Notes: generated by a model not told the origin, from the sequence alone. A DNA stretch of 64,000 nt from Sphaerochaeta sp032144095 (GCF_032144095.1 NZ_JAVSNJ010000003.1:62001-126000), one strand, 5' to 3'. Shown: positions 1 through 6,552, numbered from the stretch's first letter. Numbers and translations are program-made.

Positions 1-46
1 CTCGGGGGATTTTGGCCAGAAGCCCGGCCTTATTTTTCTTGGCCAT
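1..46 (-). CDS. Start of a phage gene, possibly terminase small subunit (partial)
   Basis: An ATG on the minus strand opens a reading frame that begins MAKKNKAGLLAKIPR and runs off the window edge after 15 codons. It overlaps the end of the HNH gene by 17 bases, as tightly packed phage genes do. In many temperate phages the gene after a small HNH endonuclease is the terminase small subunit, so that is the best guess. The guess rests on position only, because too little sequence is visible to recognise a domain. Confidence 0.4.
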   Translation of the reverse strand, partial: MAKKNKAGLLAKIPR

Positions 47-524
47 CGAGCGGGACCCCCTTATAAAAACCTCCGTGTGTGTGGACAGGACTAACCGGCG
101 CGGTCGTGGGTAGGGGGCCGTTTTTTTGACCCTCCCCCCCGGGGTAGCCATTTGCTTTGCGTGCAAAGTATTGCTCTACCTTTTCCTTGTCTTCCTTCGC
201 CTTTCGCGTGTTGCAACTGGTACATAGTGCCTGGTAATTCAAAGGGTCGAGATCAAACCGTCCGTACAGGTCGAGCATGATCTCGGCCGGGGTGTCACGG
301 TGGTCGGTGACCGTAGCAGGGGCACCACATATGGCGCAGGTAGGGTGGAATGCAAGGAACTTCTTGGAAAACTCACGCCACTTGTAGTTGTAACCACGGG
401 TGTTGGATGATTCCCTGCCGTCGGTATAGTCGACTGCATGCTTGCGCGTACAGTCGTCGCAGTAGCCGCTCTTGTTTACATGAAGGTTCGCACACCCGAA
501 TGTCTTACATCGTCTTCTGATCAT
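30..524 (-). CDS. Phage HNH endonuclease
   Basis: The 164-residue protein has the HNH nuclease core: a CxxC pair (CAIC), then TDHRDTP carrying the first histidine, then an asparagine-rich segment (LDPLNYQALCTSCNTRK) with the second CxxC and the last conserved Asn. An extra N-terminal cysteine cluster (CKTFGC, CDDC) may hold another zinc. HNH proteins of this size sit beside terminase genes in many phages, where they help cut DNA for packaging. The gene overlaps both neighbours slightly, which fits a phage late or transition operon. The C-terminal 35 residues are rich in Pro and Gly and are probably disordered. The family call is firm. The packaging role is inferred from context. Confidence 0.85.
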   Translation of the reverse strand: MIRRRCKTFGCANLHVNKSGYCDDCTRKHAVDYTDGRESSNTRGYNYKWREFSKKFLAFHPTCAICGAPATVTDHRDTPAEIMLDLYGRFDLDPLNYQALCTSCNTRKAKEDKEKVEQYFARKANGYPGGEGQKNGPLPTTAPVSPVHTHGGFYKGVPLDGQEK

Positions 525-693
525 CTCTCACCTTTCCCAGCTCTGGTACCAACGTCTCGACTGCAAGACGTACCCTCGGTGGCAACTGGGCCGCATTGCC
601 TTGCTTCCATATCTCCATCAACTGGGCCCTTGCACATTGGCGCTTCGCCGCCGATCTCTTCCGTCCCGGTCTTGGGACAACTTCCCTTTTCAT
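505..693 (-). CDS. Small basic phage protein, unknown
   Basis: This 62-residue reading frame has an excellent ribosome binding site (AGGAGG, 5 bases before the ATG), the best in its neighbourhood. The product is basic and predicted helical, with the segment AQLMEIWKQGNAAQLPPRVR in the middle. I do not recognise it. Its end overlaps the start of the HNH gene by 20 bases. It also lies almost wholly inside the end of a longer reading frame on the same strand (521-901), and both cannot be fully used unless the region codes twice. The strong binding site and natural-looking composition make this the better supported of the two here. Confidence 0.6.
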   Translation of the reverse strand: MKREVVPRPGRKRSAAKRQCARAQLMEIWKQGNAAQLPPRVRLAVETLVPELGKVRDDQKTM

Positions 694-901
694 CCAAACC
701 TCCTATGATGATGCGAGTCCTGTCCAGAAGGACTTCCCTCATGATGATCCGTTTGTCCTCATCCCTACGGAGAAACAGAAACGTACCATCGTGCCTTATC
801 AGCACTGTGGATATCTTCCATATCTTTTCGTCGGTGGAGTAGCGTCTCCCGACCAGCTCACTGCATAGAACCTTGAGATCATTCACTGGATGCCTACCCA
901 T
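521..901 (-). CDS. Phage protein of unknown function, 3' half doubtful
   Basis: The first 70 or so residues look like a real protein (for example KIWKISTVLIRHDGTFLFLR). They follow the previous gene with a 19-base overlap and have a purine-rich AGGAAAAGGAA stretch before the ATG. The last 55 residues are glycine- and charge-rich, unlike the first part, and lie over the well-initiated 62-residue frame. Either the gene really ends near position 690 after a frameshift, or the two frames overlap by about 170 bases. No family is recognised. Confidence 0.45.
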   Translation of the reverse strand: MGRHPVNDLKVLCSELVGRRYSTDEKIWKISTVLIRHDGTFLFLRRDEDKRIIMREVLLDRTRIIIGGLDEKGSCPKTGTEEIGGEAPMCKGPVDGDMEARQCGPVATEGTSCSRDVGTRAGKGER

Positions 902-1092
902 TTTCCGTTCCTTTTCCTGACGACCAGGGCTTTCTCCTCACCAATGAGCAGAAGGTATTCCCCCGCCGGTTGTTCCCTGAAACCCTGCCCAACGATCGAA
1001 TGGATTGTAGCCAGGGTGTTGCGTATCTTCCGCTGGCGGGCACCCCGTACCCTAAAATCCAGCTCTACTACCGTCATCAGATAAGCACCCAT
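883..1092 (-). CDS. Small phage protein, unknown
   Basis: The 69-residue frame starts with a strong AAGGAGG site 8 bases before the ATG, and that ATG shares its first base with the stop codon of the preceding gene (TGATG). The product is short and mixed alpha/beta in look (MTVVELDFRV, then GEYLLLIGEEKALVVRKR). It has no signal peptide or membrane segment. I do not recognise a family. The place between the helicase loader and the HNH gene suggests a regulator or late-early accessory protein, but nothing in the sequence proves it. Confidence 0.65.
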   Translation of the reverse strand: MGAYLMTVVELDFRVRGARQRKIRNTLATIHSIVGQGFREQPAGEYLLLIGEEKALVVRKRNGKWVGIQ

Positions 1093-1388
1093 CAGTCGTT
1101 CCTCCTTATCTCAATGTTCGAGTAGTCTGGCCGTATCCTCGAGATCCCTTTCCTGTGTTGGAATACCATGTACTGTTCCTGGACCCCGGCAATCCTTGCC
1201 GTAGTGGCCGTCACCGACAGGCCTACCTTGGCAGCAAGTTCCGGGTAGCTGATCACTTCTGGCCAGAAAGGTATGTTCTCTGCAATCCTCTTGTTGATTC
1301 CCTTGGCAACCTTTGCAATCTGCTTTCTCATGGGGGTGGTGCTTCTTGAGTTCACCCGTTCACCCCGTAGCTCCAGTTCCTCGCTCAT
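1092..1388 (-). CDS. Small phage protein with a possible winged-helix fold
   Basis: The 98-residue protein is basic at the N-terminus. Residues about 45-80 (SYPELAAKVGLSVTATTARIAGV) read like a helix-turn-helix in which AAKVGLS leads into a recognition helix. It may bind DNA, but this is a judgement by eye. Its ATG overlaps the stop codon of the helicase loader gene by the ATGA arrangement, so the two are probably translated together. Its own stop overlaps the next start in the same way. No named family is claimed. Confidence 0.65.
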   Translation of the reverse strand: MSEELELRGERVNSRSTTPMRKQIAKVAKGINKRIAENIPFWPEVISYPELAAKVGLSVTATTARIAGVQEQYMVFQHRKGISRIRPDYSNIEIRRND

Positions 1389-2095
1389 GCCAATGCCCTC
1401 TGCCTGTAGTCCTCACCGGAAAGCTCGATGATTGCACCGTCACCGGCAACCCTTGAGAGAGTAGAGGTACCGATTACTGATACCAGGTCGGCCTCATTTG
1501 CATTGGTGATCAATACGGTAGGGAGCATCATGTTGTATCTTTCGTTGACCAGGGCATACAGATAGACGAATTCGGTCTGGCTCCCGAATGCCTTGTCGAC
1601 TTCATCGATCACAAGATACCCGACTTGGGCATAGCGCTTCATCACAGATGCGGTTGTATCATCCCTGAACGATCGTTTGATCTCAGAGAAGAAATCAAAG
1701 GCAAGCACATAGCATGAGCTCACCCCGTGCTCCACCTGGTATCGGATGGATGCAAAAGCCAGGTGGGTCTTCCCCAGGCCGTTCCCACCGTAGATGATGG
1801 TGCTCCTTCCGGTTTTCAGATGGGCAACAGCCTCCCGTTGGATTTGGGAGAGGCAGCGATAGTTGTCAAAGCTTTTTCCCGTGAACCTTGGGGGGATGCA
1901 GGAAAGTTGCTCAGTCCTCCATTTGCGGAATTCGAAGGCTTTCTTCTCTGCGGCCTCATTCTCCGCCTGACTGTTCTGTGCTGCTTCCAAAGCAATGCGT
2001 TCGGCATTGGATAGTTCATGTCCGTACTGCCCGATTTCCCGTTCCCTTCGCTTGGCTTCCAGGTTCAGGATGAAACCCTGTTCAAGTCCGTTCAT
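1385..2095 (-). CDS. DnaC-like phage helicase loader (AAA+ ATPase)
   Basis: The 236-residue protein has a clear Walker A (GGNGLGKTH, residues 103-111) and Walker B (YLVIDEVD, 160-167), the signature of DnaC/IstB-type AAA+ ATPases that load the replicative helicase on phage origins. The N-terminal 70 residues are charged and probably bind the helicase. A conserved-looking CIPPRFTGKSFDNY stretch precedes the ATPase core, as in DnaC. The start was set at 2095 and not at an upstream in-frame codon, because this ATG overlaps the initiator stop codon (ATGA) and has a GGGGGT site just before it. Its place directly after the initiator fits the lambda O-P layout. Symbol omitted because phage loaders differ from host dnaC. 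Confidence 0.88.
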   Translation of the reverse strand: MNGLEQGFILNLEAKRREREIGQYGHELSNAERIALEAAQNSQAENEAAEKKAFEFRKWRTEQLSCIPPRFTGKSFDNYRCLSQIQREAVAHLKTGRSTIIYGGNGLGKTHLAFASIRYQVEHGVSSCYVLAFDFFSEIKRSFRDDTTASVMKRYAQVGYLVIDEVDKAFGSQTEFVYLYALVNERYNMMLPTVLITNANEADLVSVIGTSTLSRVAGDGAIIELSGEDYRQRALA

Positions 2096-3030
2096 TTCGT
2101 ACCCCCGATCTTGTTCCACCCCGAAAGAGGAGCTGCTGCATGACCTTCGCTGTGATAGCGAGCTTTTGTGGATCCTTGACTAGGTCTACCAGTGTTGTTG
2201 AGGTTCCGCTTGCGGGCATGCTCCCAGGTGCGGATTGCGGCCTGCCAATCTTTCATTGGGGTCTTGGTGTTTCCCACCAGCCATCCCTTCGTCTCGTTCG
2301 AATCGAAGAATTCCTGGGCATCGATGCCGTTTGACCGTTCCTGGCAATAAGCTGCAATCTCTTCGACCGTTGGTTTCATGAACCGAGGTCTTGGGGTCTT
2401 GTCCGTTTCTGCACATTTTCCCCCGATGGGGGTAGGGGGTTCTTTAGGAGTCTTATCTGGTAAGTTAGTTCTTCTGGTAAGAGAGTCTTTTGGTCGCCCA
2501 TTTTTGTCCGACCCCGTCTCCCAATTCTGTCCGACCCCCTCACCCAACTTTGTCCCACCGTAGGACAATTCTGTCCCTTGTCCAGTTATGTTTGTTATGG
2601 AAGCTGGGTACCTATCAATACATCCACCATCGTACCCCTCGGACAATTCTGTCCTAGGGTCGGACACTTTTGTCTTTCCCTTTTCGGTTGTGTCTTGGGT
2701 ATCGGAAACAAGGGCAGTATAGATCTTCTCATTGAGCCTGAAGCAGCTGAAGGTCCCTCCTTCACGTACAGTCAGGTGATCAAGCACCCCGGATGCCTCA
2801 AGCTTTGCGAACCTTCTTGCAATGGTCTTCTCGGATCCTCCGGCTATGGGTATGTCCTCAAGTACACCTGCATAGTTGACCCAGTACCATCCCTGTCCAT
2901 CAACAATCATGGAGCGCATCCTGCCTGAACCCTGGAACGTTACGAACCAATCCAGCACCAAGGCTTCCTCGGTACCTAGCCCAAGCTTGAGCAGCCCCTT
3001 TTGGCTGAACCCAAATATCGTATATTTCAT
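2092..3030 (-). CDS. Phage replication initiator-like protein with internal origin repeats
   Basis: The 312-residue protein has an N-terminal helix-turn-helix domain (residues about 1-105) of the kind found in phage replisome organisers, with a WYWVNY segment and SEKTIARRFAKLEASGVL as the recognition region. A low-complexity middle (about 115-205, rich in Gly, Thr and Lys) separates it from a C-terminal domain (PTVEEIAAYCQERSNGIDAQEFFD) resembling those that contact the helicase. The DNA for the middle part contains six iteron-like repeats, so this gene probably holds the phage origin, as lambda O does. It precedes the helicase loader with an ATGA overlap. A good AGGAGA site precedes the ATG. 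The exact family name is uncertain; the role is inferred from domain look, repeats and neighbours. Confidence 0.75.
   Translation of the reverse strand: MKYTIFGFSQKGLLKLGLGTEEALVLDWFVTFQGSGRMRSMIVDGQGWYWVNYAGVLEDIPIAGGSEKTIARRFAKLEASGVLDHLTVREGGTFSCFRLNEKIYTALVSDTQDTTEKGKTKVSDPRTELSEGYDGGCIDRYPASITNITGQGTELSYGGTKLGEGVGQNWETGSDKNGRPKDSLTRRTNLPDKTPKEPPTPIGGKCAETDKTPRPRFMKPTVEEIAAYCQERSNGIDAQEFFDSNETKGWLVGNTKTPMKDWQAAIRTWEHARKRNLNNTGRPSQGSTKARYHSEGHAAAPLSGWNKIGGTK
2499..2677. repeat. Six iteron-like repeats, probable phage origin
   Basis: Six copies of a motif close to CAATTCTGTCCGACCCC occur in the same direction, starting at 2499, 2522, 2545, 2566, 2644 and 2665. Spacing within the clusters is 21 to 23 bases, about two helical turns, so a bound protein would sit on one face of the DNA. 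The core (C)AnTTnTGTCC is kept in every copy although the codons it forms lie in a low-complexity part of the initiator. Iterons inside the initiator gene are known from lambda O. This is a direct reading of the sequence; the origin function is inferred. Confidence 0.65.
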
Positions 3031-3284
3031 GCTACCGTCTCCTGTGCCTTGCCGTTCCGCTTCAATTCCCTGTAATAGAGGCTATCGCTGGGCTTGAGTA
3101 CCCGCACCCCGTAGATGTTTGCCCTTTCCCGCAATCGTCTGAGAACCGTCGCATCAAGGGGCCTTTTGGTCTCTCCGCTTGCCTTGAGCTTCTTGATCAC
3201 CATCTTGTGGATCTCATACCCGTAGAGGGCCGTCCCTGGACCCCATTCCTTCAACACTTCGGTCACCGCTTGTGTAGTTGTCAT
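3027..3284 (-). CDS. Small phage protein, possible winged helix
   Basis: The 85-residue product is basic and helical, with KRPLDATVLRRLRERANIYG suggesting a DNA-binding helix near the middle and a short C-terminal tail. A strong GAAGGAGAAGG stretch precedes the ATG. The start overlaps the NinG-like gene and the stop overlaps the initiator start, both by the ATGA arrangement, so it is part of one coupled replication operon. I do not recognise a named family. Confidence 0.68.
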   Translation of the reverse strand: MTTTQAVTEVLKEWGPGTALYGYEIHKMVIKKLKASGETKRPLDATVLRRLRERANIYGVRVLKPSDSLYYRELKRNGKAQETVA

Positions 3285-3751
3285 GAAACCTTCTCCTTCT
3301 GCAGTATCCTGGTCTGTGCCCTGAATCCCGATGCAAGGGCCTCATATTCGGCCTCGGTCCTTTTCCTTACCGTTGACCGCCTATCTTCCCCACTGAGCCT
3401 CTGGTAGGCTTCCTCGTCGCCCTCTGAGGCATTGGCAAGGTCCTCTATCCTTTGTACCCGTACCACCCCGATGAGCTTCACTAGGTTGGAACGGTATGCG
3501 ATCACATTCCCTGACAGGGGACCGTTGCAGCGAGGGCATTGGGGCCAGACGTTATCCGGTTCAAGTTCTGTTGCCCGTACCCGTCTGCTAACCAGATGTC
3601 CTCCCTGGGCTTCCTTCACATTCATGAGCTTCCCGCAGGATATGCACTTCACATACCCGTTCGGGGTGGCTGCCTGATAGCGCCTCAGTTTCTGGAATGC
3701 CGTCAGGGCCTTTTCCCTTGGTTTTGCCTTAGAATGGAATTTCATCATCAT
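3281..3751 (-). CDS. NinG-like (Rap) recombination protein
   Basis: The 156-residue protein has a zinc-binding and HNH-like centre typical of lambda NinG: CISCGK, then GGHLVSRR with the conserved His, then PQCPRCNGPLSGN. NinG/Rap is a structure-specific endonuclease that acts on recombination branches during phage growth. Three ATG codons occur in a row at the start and the first is used here; GGAG lies 7 bases before it. It overlaps the SSB gene end by 23 bases. Its place between SSB and the replication genes supports the call. The C-terminal 50 residues are charged and helical. Confidence 0.82.
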   Translation of the reverse strand: MMMKFHSKAKPREKALTAFQKLRRYQAATPNGYVKCISCGKLMNVKEAQGGHLVSRRVRATELEPDNVWPQCPRCNGPLSGNVIAYRSNLVKLIGVVRVQRIEDLANASEGDEEAYQRLSGEDRRSTVRKRTEAEYEALASGFRAQTRILQKEKVS

Positions 3752-4181
3752 AGTAGCTCTCCGGGCCTTGGGCTGGCTGGGGTGGGTTTGAACGTGTCTG
3801 CGGCTGTTGCTGGGGAGGCTTGCTGGTATTGTTGGTCTGCCTGTTCTGGTTCTCGTCCTTGGAACCCATAAGGGAAAGGGAAGATACCACTACCACGACC
3901 CGGCTGTAGTTCTGTCCGTCCTGGGTCCAGCGCTCTTGGCGCATCTCCCCCGAAAGGGCAACTTGCTTTCCCTGTACAAGGTATTGTGCAAGGGCTTCTG
4001 CAGCCTTCCCGAAATAAGCACATTCGAAGAACGATGCTTCGTCCACCCATTTGTCACCCTGTTTCTTGTTTCGGTTCACTGCTAGCGAGAATTTCCCGAT
4101 AGGTGAACCAGAGGAGGTGTACTTGAGCTCCATTGCCCTGGTCAGCCTCCCGGTAAGGGATACGATGTTGATGTCTTTCAT
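3729..4181 (-). CDS. ssb: Phage single-stranded DNA-binding protein
   Basis: The 150-residue protein begins with an OB-fold SSB domain (NIVSLTGRLTRAMELKYTSSG, then GKFSLAVNR and ASFFECAYFGKAAEALAQYL). It ends with a Gln/Pro/Asn-rich tail and the acidic tip DDEIPF, the hallmark that recruits repair and replication proteins. It would cover single-stranded DNA during phage replication. An open frame extends upstream to 4478, but it runs through two tRNA genes and is rejected. The ATG at 4181 has AAGGAG 7 bases before it. It leads the operon ssb-ninG-initiator-loader. Confidence 0.95.
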   Translation of the reverse strand: MKDINIVSLTGRLTRAMELKYTSSGSPIGKFSLAVNRNKKQGDKWVDEASFFECAYFGKAAEALAQYLVQGKQVALSGEMRQERWTQDGQNYSRVVVVVSSLSLMGSKDENQNRQTNNTSKPPQQQPQTRSNPPQPAQGPESYYDDEIPF

Positions 4182-4202
4182 TGCTACTCCTTTCTTGATC
4201 AA

Positions 4203-4286
4203 CGGAGAGTGGGGGATTCGAACCCCCGGGACTATTCGTCCTCCCGTTTTCAGGACGGGTACCTTCGGCCACTCGGCCAACTCTCC
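4203..4286 (-). tRNA. Prophage tRNA-Ser(TGA) with C at position 33
   Basis: The 84-base sequence folds as a class II tRNA. The acceptor stem is GGAGAGT with ACTCTCC, the T-arm is GGGGG-TTCGAAT-CCCCC, the long variable arm is GGAC-GAATA-GTCC, and the discriminator G fits serine. The anticodon stem CCCGT/ACGGG encloses the loop CCTGAAA, giving anticodon TGA. The base before the anticodon is C where nearly all tRNAs have U33. CCA is not encoded. The gene lies in the early region, upstream of ssb. Confidence 0.9.
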
Positions 4287-4348
4287 AAAATGCCCAATCC
4301 CGCTCAGGCTAAGGATTGGACGCTCCCGACTTGTGCCATTTCTGGCTA

Positions 4349-4437
4349 TGGGACTGGCAGGAATCGAACCTGCGTCCAGAAGCTCTTGCTTACCTGTAGG
4401 ACTCAAACCACAGCGTTTACCATTTCGCCACAGCCCC
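4349..4437 (-). tRNA. Prophage tRNA-Leu-like, probably GAG, with an 8-base anticodon loop
   Basis: The acceptor stem GGGGCTG/CAGTCCC (one G-U pair), discriminator A, leucine-type D-arm (GCG-AAATGGTAAA-CGC), variable arm AAGC/GCTT and T-arm GCAGG/CCTGC are all sound. The anticodon stem TGTGG/CTACA leaves the loop TTTGAGTC, which has eight bases and not seven. Read from the 3' side the anticodon is GAG (Leu); read from the 5' side it is TGA. The D-arm and A73 favour leucine. CCA is not encoded. Confidence 0.8.
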
Positions 4438-4558
4438 TTAAACCTGCTGTTTGAAGGGACAGCAGAACCCTTTGCCAACTAATTACTGAAACCCTCCCCC
4501 AACTTGTGATATGCTCTCTGTAACTTGAAACAAGGCTTATCAGGCCGAAGGAAAATTG

Positions 4559-4807
4559 ATGGAAAAACAAACTAAAGGTCTCTTCTTCTGCGATGCTGTC
4601 GCATGCCCCCACTGCGGTAAAATTCTTGAACCGGTAACTGTAGACTATCTGGCGGATCGTATCACCGAGTGGAAAACGAATGATCAGGATGAGTGGATGA
4701 TCAAAACAGCCAATGATGGCAAATATACCAATTTCACTGCTATAGTCTGTCGAGATTGCCTCAAGGTCGTCGGGATCTTGCCGTTCACTCCTCCTGTGGA
4801 AATTTGA
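4559..4807 (+). CDS. Small zinc-ribbon protein, unknown
   Basis: The 82-residue protein has two CxxC knuckles (CPHCGK near residue 17 and CRDC near 67) that would bind one zinc. The segment between them carries LADRITEWKTNDQDEWMIK. GAAGG precedes the ATG by 7 bases. It is the only rightward gene in an otherwise leftward early region and its end overlaps the convergent 130-residue gene by 23 bases. It could be a small regulator or an inhibitor, but nothing more can be said. A minus-strand open frame over it looks like a shadow. Confidence 0.65.
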   Translation: MEKQTKGLFFCDAVACPHCGKILEPVTVDYLADRITEWKTNDQDEWMIKTANDGKYTNFTAIVCRDCLKVVGILPFTPPVEI

Positions 4808-5177
4808 TCTTGTCACAGACCCAGATCATCTTCTCGTGACCTGCAGCATCCCGAATGATTTCCTGATGCTTTGTACTTATCTGTTGTATTTCATTAATAC
4901 GGTAGATGGGCTTCGAGGCATCAGGAATTATCTGGTATCTCCGGTCGGGGAGTATTAAGTTTATGAAAAGACTCCCGTCGGAAGATAGCTTAACTCTGCA
5001 TTCACTCCCTGACGTGAGGGCATTGGCTTTTGCTAAGAACTCCTTGAAATATTCGGTGATTGCCTCTGGAGGCTCTATTGCTACTGAACAAAAACCACTG
5101 AATGGGGTATTCAGAGAGACCATTCTTGTCTCTGGCGCCGATTGTTGAAGATGATCCAATGCTATAATAGTAATCAT
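4785..5177 (-). CDS. Phage protein of unknown function
   Basis: The 130-residue product has no recognised motif. It appears globular, with VAIEPPEAITEYFKEFLAKA and INLILPDRRYQIIPDA as the most ordered-looking parts. There is no signal peptide or membrane segment. AAGGAAGG lies 7 bases before the ATG. It sits between the tRNA-like gene at 5246-5318 and the pair of tRNAs, and it converges on the zinc-ribbon gene. A function is not proposed. Confidence 0.65.
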   Translation of the reverse strand: MITIIALDHLQQSAPETRMVSLNTPFSGFCSVAIEPPEAITEYFKEFLAKANALTSGSECRVKLSSDGSLFINLILPDRRYQIIPDASKPIYRINEIQQISTKHQEIIRDAAGHEKMIWVCDKIKFPQEE

Positions 5178-5245
5178 TTAAATCCTTCCTTGATCTTGGG
5201 CAGGTCCCATTATTCTTTATCTGAACAGTACGTCCAATTCTTGAT

Positions 5246-5318
5246 TGGACCCGGTAGGATTCGAACCTACATTCGGGATGCTTGGTATTCACCCCGCGCT
5301 ACCGTTGCTTACGGACCC
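5246..5318 (-). tRNA. tRNA-like gene with irregular anticodon arm (possible ACC)
   Basis: The 73-base sequence has a perfect T-arm (GTAGG-TTCGAAT-CCTAC), an acceptor stem GGGTCCG/CGGGTCC with two G-U pairs, and A73. The D-arm is about three bases short. The anticodon region pairs as CGGGGTG/CATCCCG around AATACCAAG, a nine-base loop; if the A-G ends are taken as a non-canonical pair, the inner loop ATACCAA shows U33 and anticodon ACC (glycine). The gene may be decaying or specialised. The bases from 5319 to 5426 hold nothing else I can support. Confidence 0.5.
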
Positions 5319-5426
5319 GGCTTGCCACTCGACTGTGTAGCCCAGGGCTGTTTCGCGATCTCCCGGGAACCATCCGGTCATCAAGGAGGAGGAGTAACCC
5401 CCTGCCGCTATATCTATAAGCAAGGC

Positions 5427-6164
5427 TCATGCTGCCTGCTGATTTACATGGTTGGAAAATCTCTTGTCCTGGGATTCCCAGTAGATCCTGTCGATCTCAC
5501 ATCCTTCGAACTCGAATCCCATGTCGTGGCAGGCAATCCTACTTGACCCGCTTCCTACATGTGAATCAAAGATCATGTCTCCTTCCTTGGCATATTTCCC
5601 AAGCAGCCACTTGTATAGTGAAACGGGCTTCTGGGTGGGATGGATCCTGGGGTTCTTCTTTGTTCCCTGGGGAGCAGCATCAAAGACCTTTGCGTTGGAG
5701 TTGAAACTCGTCCAGGCATATTCGGCCATTGCCATTGAGAAGGTTTCGCTGATAGTGAGCTTTCTCCAGACTACGAAACAGCGGGTAGGGGGAAGTCCGA
5801 AGTAATTCCCTCCCCATATGATCTGATTTTGGGAAATTCTGAATAGTTCATCGAAATATTCCGAACTCGGTGCATAATCCCAGTTACTAATATCAGTGCC
5901 AGGCTCGCCTTTAACCTTGTGTTTGTTTACCCAGTCTCCACCAGTCCGATGGACTTTGATTTCAGGAAAACCAGGGGCCCCCTGCATATCGTCGGTAGTG
6001 ATATGATATCGATCAAAGTGTCCACCAAACCGTCCGCGTTTCTTTCCCGCCCAGGTATCCTTTCCACCTCCTCCGTACGGAGGATCAACAATGGCGAGCT
6101 GATAGTGGTTGTCTGGAATCGCTTTCATGAATTCCAGACAATCACCTAAATGAACGATATTCAC
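5427..6164 (-). CDS. Phage orphan DNA methyltransferase (N4/N6)
   Basis: The 245-residue protein has the amino-methyltransferase motif IV near its N-terminus (IVDPPYGGG, DPPY at residues 27-30) and the SAM-binding motif near the C-terminus (MIFDSHVGSGSSR, then EFEGCEID). This order is that of the beta class. The SAM motif has FDSHVGSGS where FDPFxGSG is usual. A typical HPTQKP motif precedes it. No partner nuclease is adjacent, so it probably protects phage DNA from host restriction. The start is GTG, and it overlaps the stop of the 45-residue membrane peptide gene (GTGA), so the two are coupled. AAGGACAGGGA precedes it. Confidence 0.88.
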   Translation of the reverse strand: MNIVHLGDCLEFMKAIPDNHYQLAIVDPPYGGGGKDTWAGKKRGRFGGHFDRYHITTDDMQGAPGFPEIKVHRTGGDWVNKHKVKGEPGTDISNWDYAPSSEYFDELFRISQNQIIWGGNYFGLPPTRCFVVWRKLTISETFSMAMAEYAWTSFNSNAKVFDAAPQGTKKNPRIHPTQKPVSLYKWLLGKYAKEGDMIFDSHVGSGSSRIACHDMGFEFEGCEIDRIYWESQDKRFSNHVNQQAA

Positions 6165-6298
6165 CTTCGTCCCTGTCCTTTCGGCCCATGGCCGTATTCC
6201 TTTCGTTTTTCATCGCTCATGCCCTGGACTCCAGCGACTGCAACAATCGCCATCAGTAAAATGGCTGCTACGATAACCTTCAAAATAGTTCCAATCAT
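6161..6298 (-). CDS. 45-residue membrane peptide
   Basis: The frame encodes MIGTILKVIVAAILLMAIV and so on: one hydrophobic helix (residues about 4-24) followed by a basic, hydrophilic tail ending GPKGQGRR. GGAGG lies 6 bases before the ATG. The ATG overlaps the stop of the excisionase-like gene (ATGA), and the stop overlaps the GTG start of the methylase. Such double coupling is strong evidence that it is translated. It could be an inner-membrane peptide with a role in superinfection exclusion or a holin-like function, but this is a guess. Confidence 0.7.
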   Translation of the reverse strand: MIGTILKVIVAAILLMAIVAVAGVQGMSDEKRKEYGHGPKGQGRR

Positions 6299-6483
6299 CC
6301 ATGACCTCCTGTTCCTTTGACATTGATTTTCTTATCGGCAATCCATTTCTCTAGATCGTTATCATCAATCCGCCAGCATCCTGAAAACCTGTAGGCAGGT
6401 ATCCCTCTTGTTTGGATCCAGAGGAGCACCGTCCTTCGATTTACTCCAAGGCGCTTGGCGGCATCAGCAGTTGTTATGAGCAT
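6295..6483 (-). CDS. Excisionase-type DNA-binding protein
   Basis: The 62-residue protein is a MerR-like/excisionase winged helix: ITTADAAKRLGVNRRTVLLW is the helix-turn-helix and RIDDNDLEKWI is the usual end of the domain (HTH_17 type). It probably acts as Xis or as an early transcription regulator. The start at 6483 is preferred because GGAGGG lies 4 bases upstream; a longer in-frame start at 6540 lacks a site. A perfect 8-base hairpin (6509-6528) lies just upstream in the leader. It starts the coupled group with the membrane peptide and methylase. Confidence 0.8.
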   Translation of the reverse strand: MLITTADAAKRLGVNRRTVLLWIQTRGIPAYRFSGCWRIDDNDLEKWIADKKINVKGTGGHG

Positions 6484-6552
6484 GAACCCTCCGTCTCTTG
6501 TGAATGGATGGTGCGGTTTCCCGCACCACTCAAATTGCAAACCTTTGTATTA

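Noticed and set aside
4182..4478. N-terminal extension of the ssb reading frame
   Set aside because: It runs through two tRNA genes. The ATG at 4181 has a good ribosome binding site and starts the OB-fold directly.
4403..4816. Minus-strand 137-codon ORF over the tRNA-Leu-like and zinc-ribbon genes
   Set aside because: It overlaps a tRNA and the opposite strand has a gene with paired CxxC motifs and a ribosome binding site, so it is a shadow.
5319..5426. Possible self-splicing intron or 30-codon ORF (MTGWFPGDRETALGY...) next to the third tRNA-like gene
   Set aside because: No group I or II intron motifs were found, and the ORF has no ribosome binding site and overlaps the tRNA-like gene.
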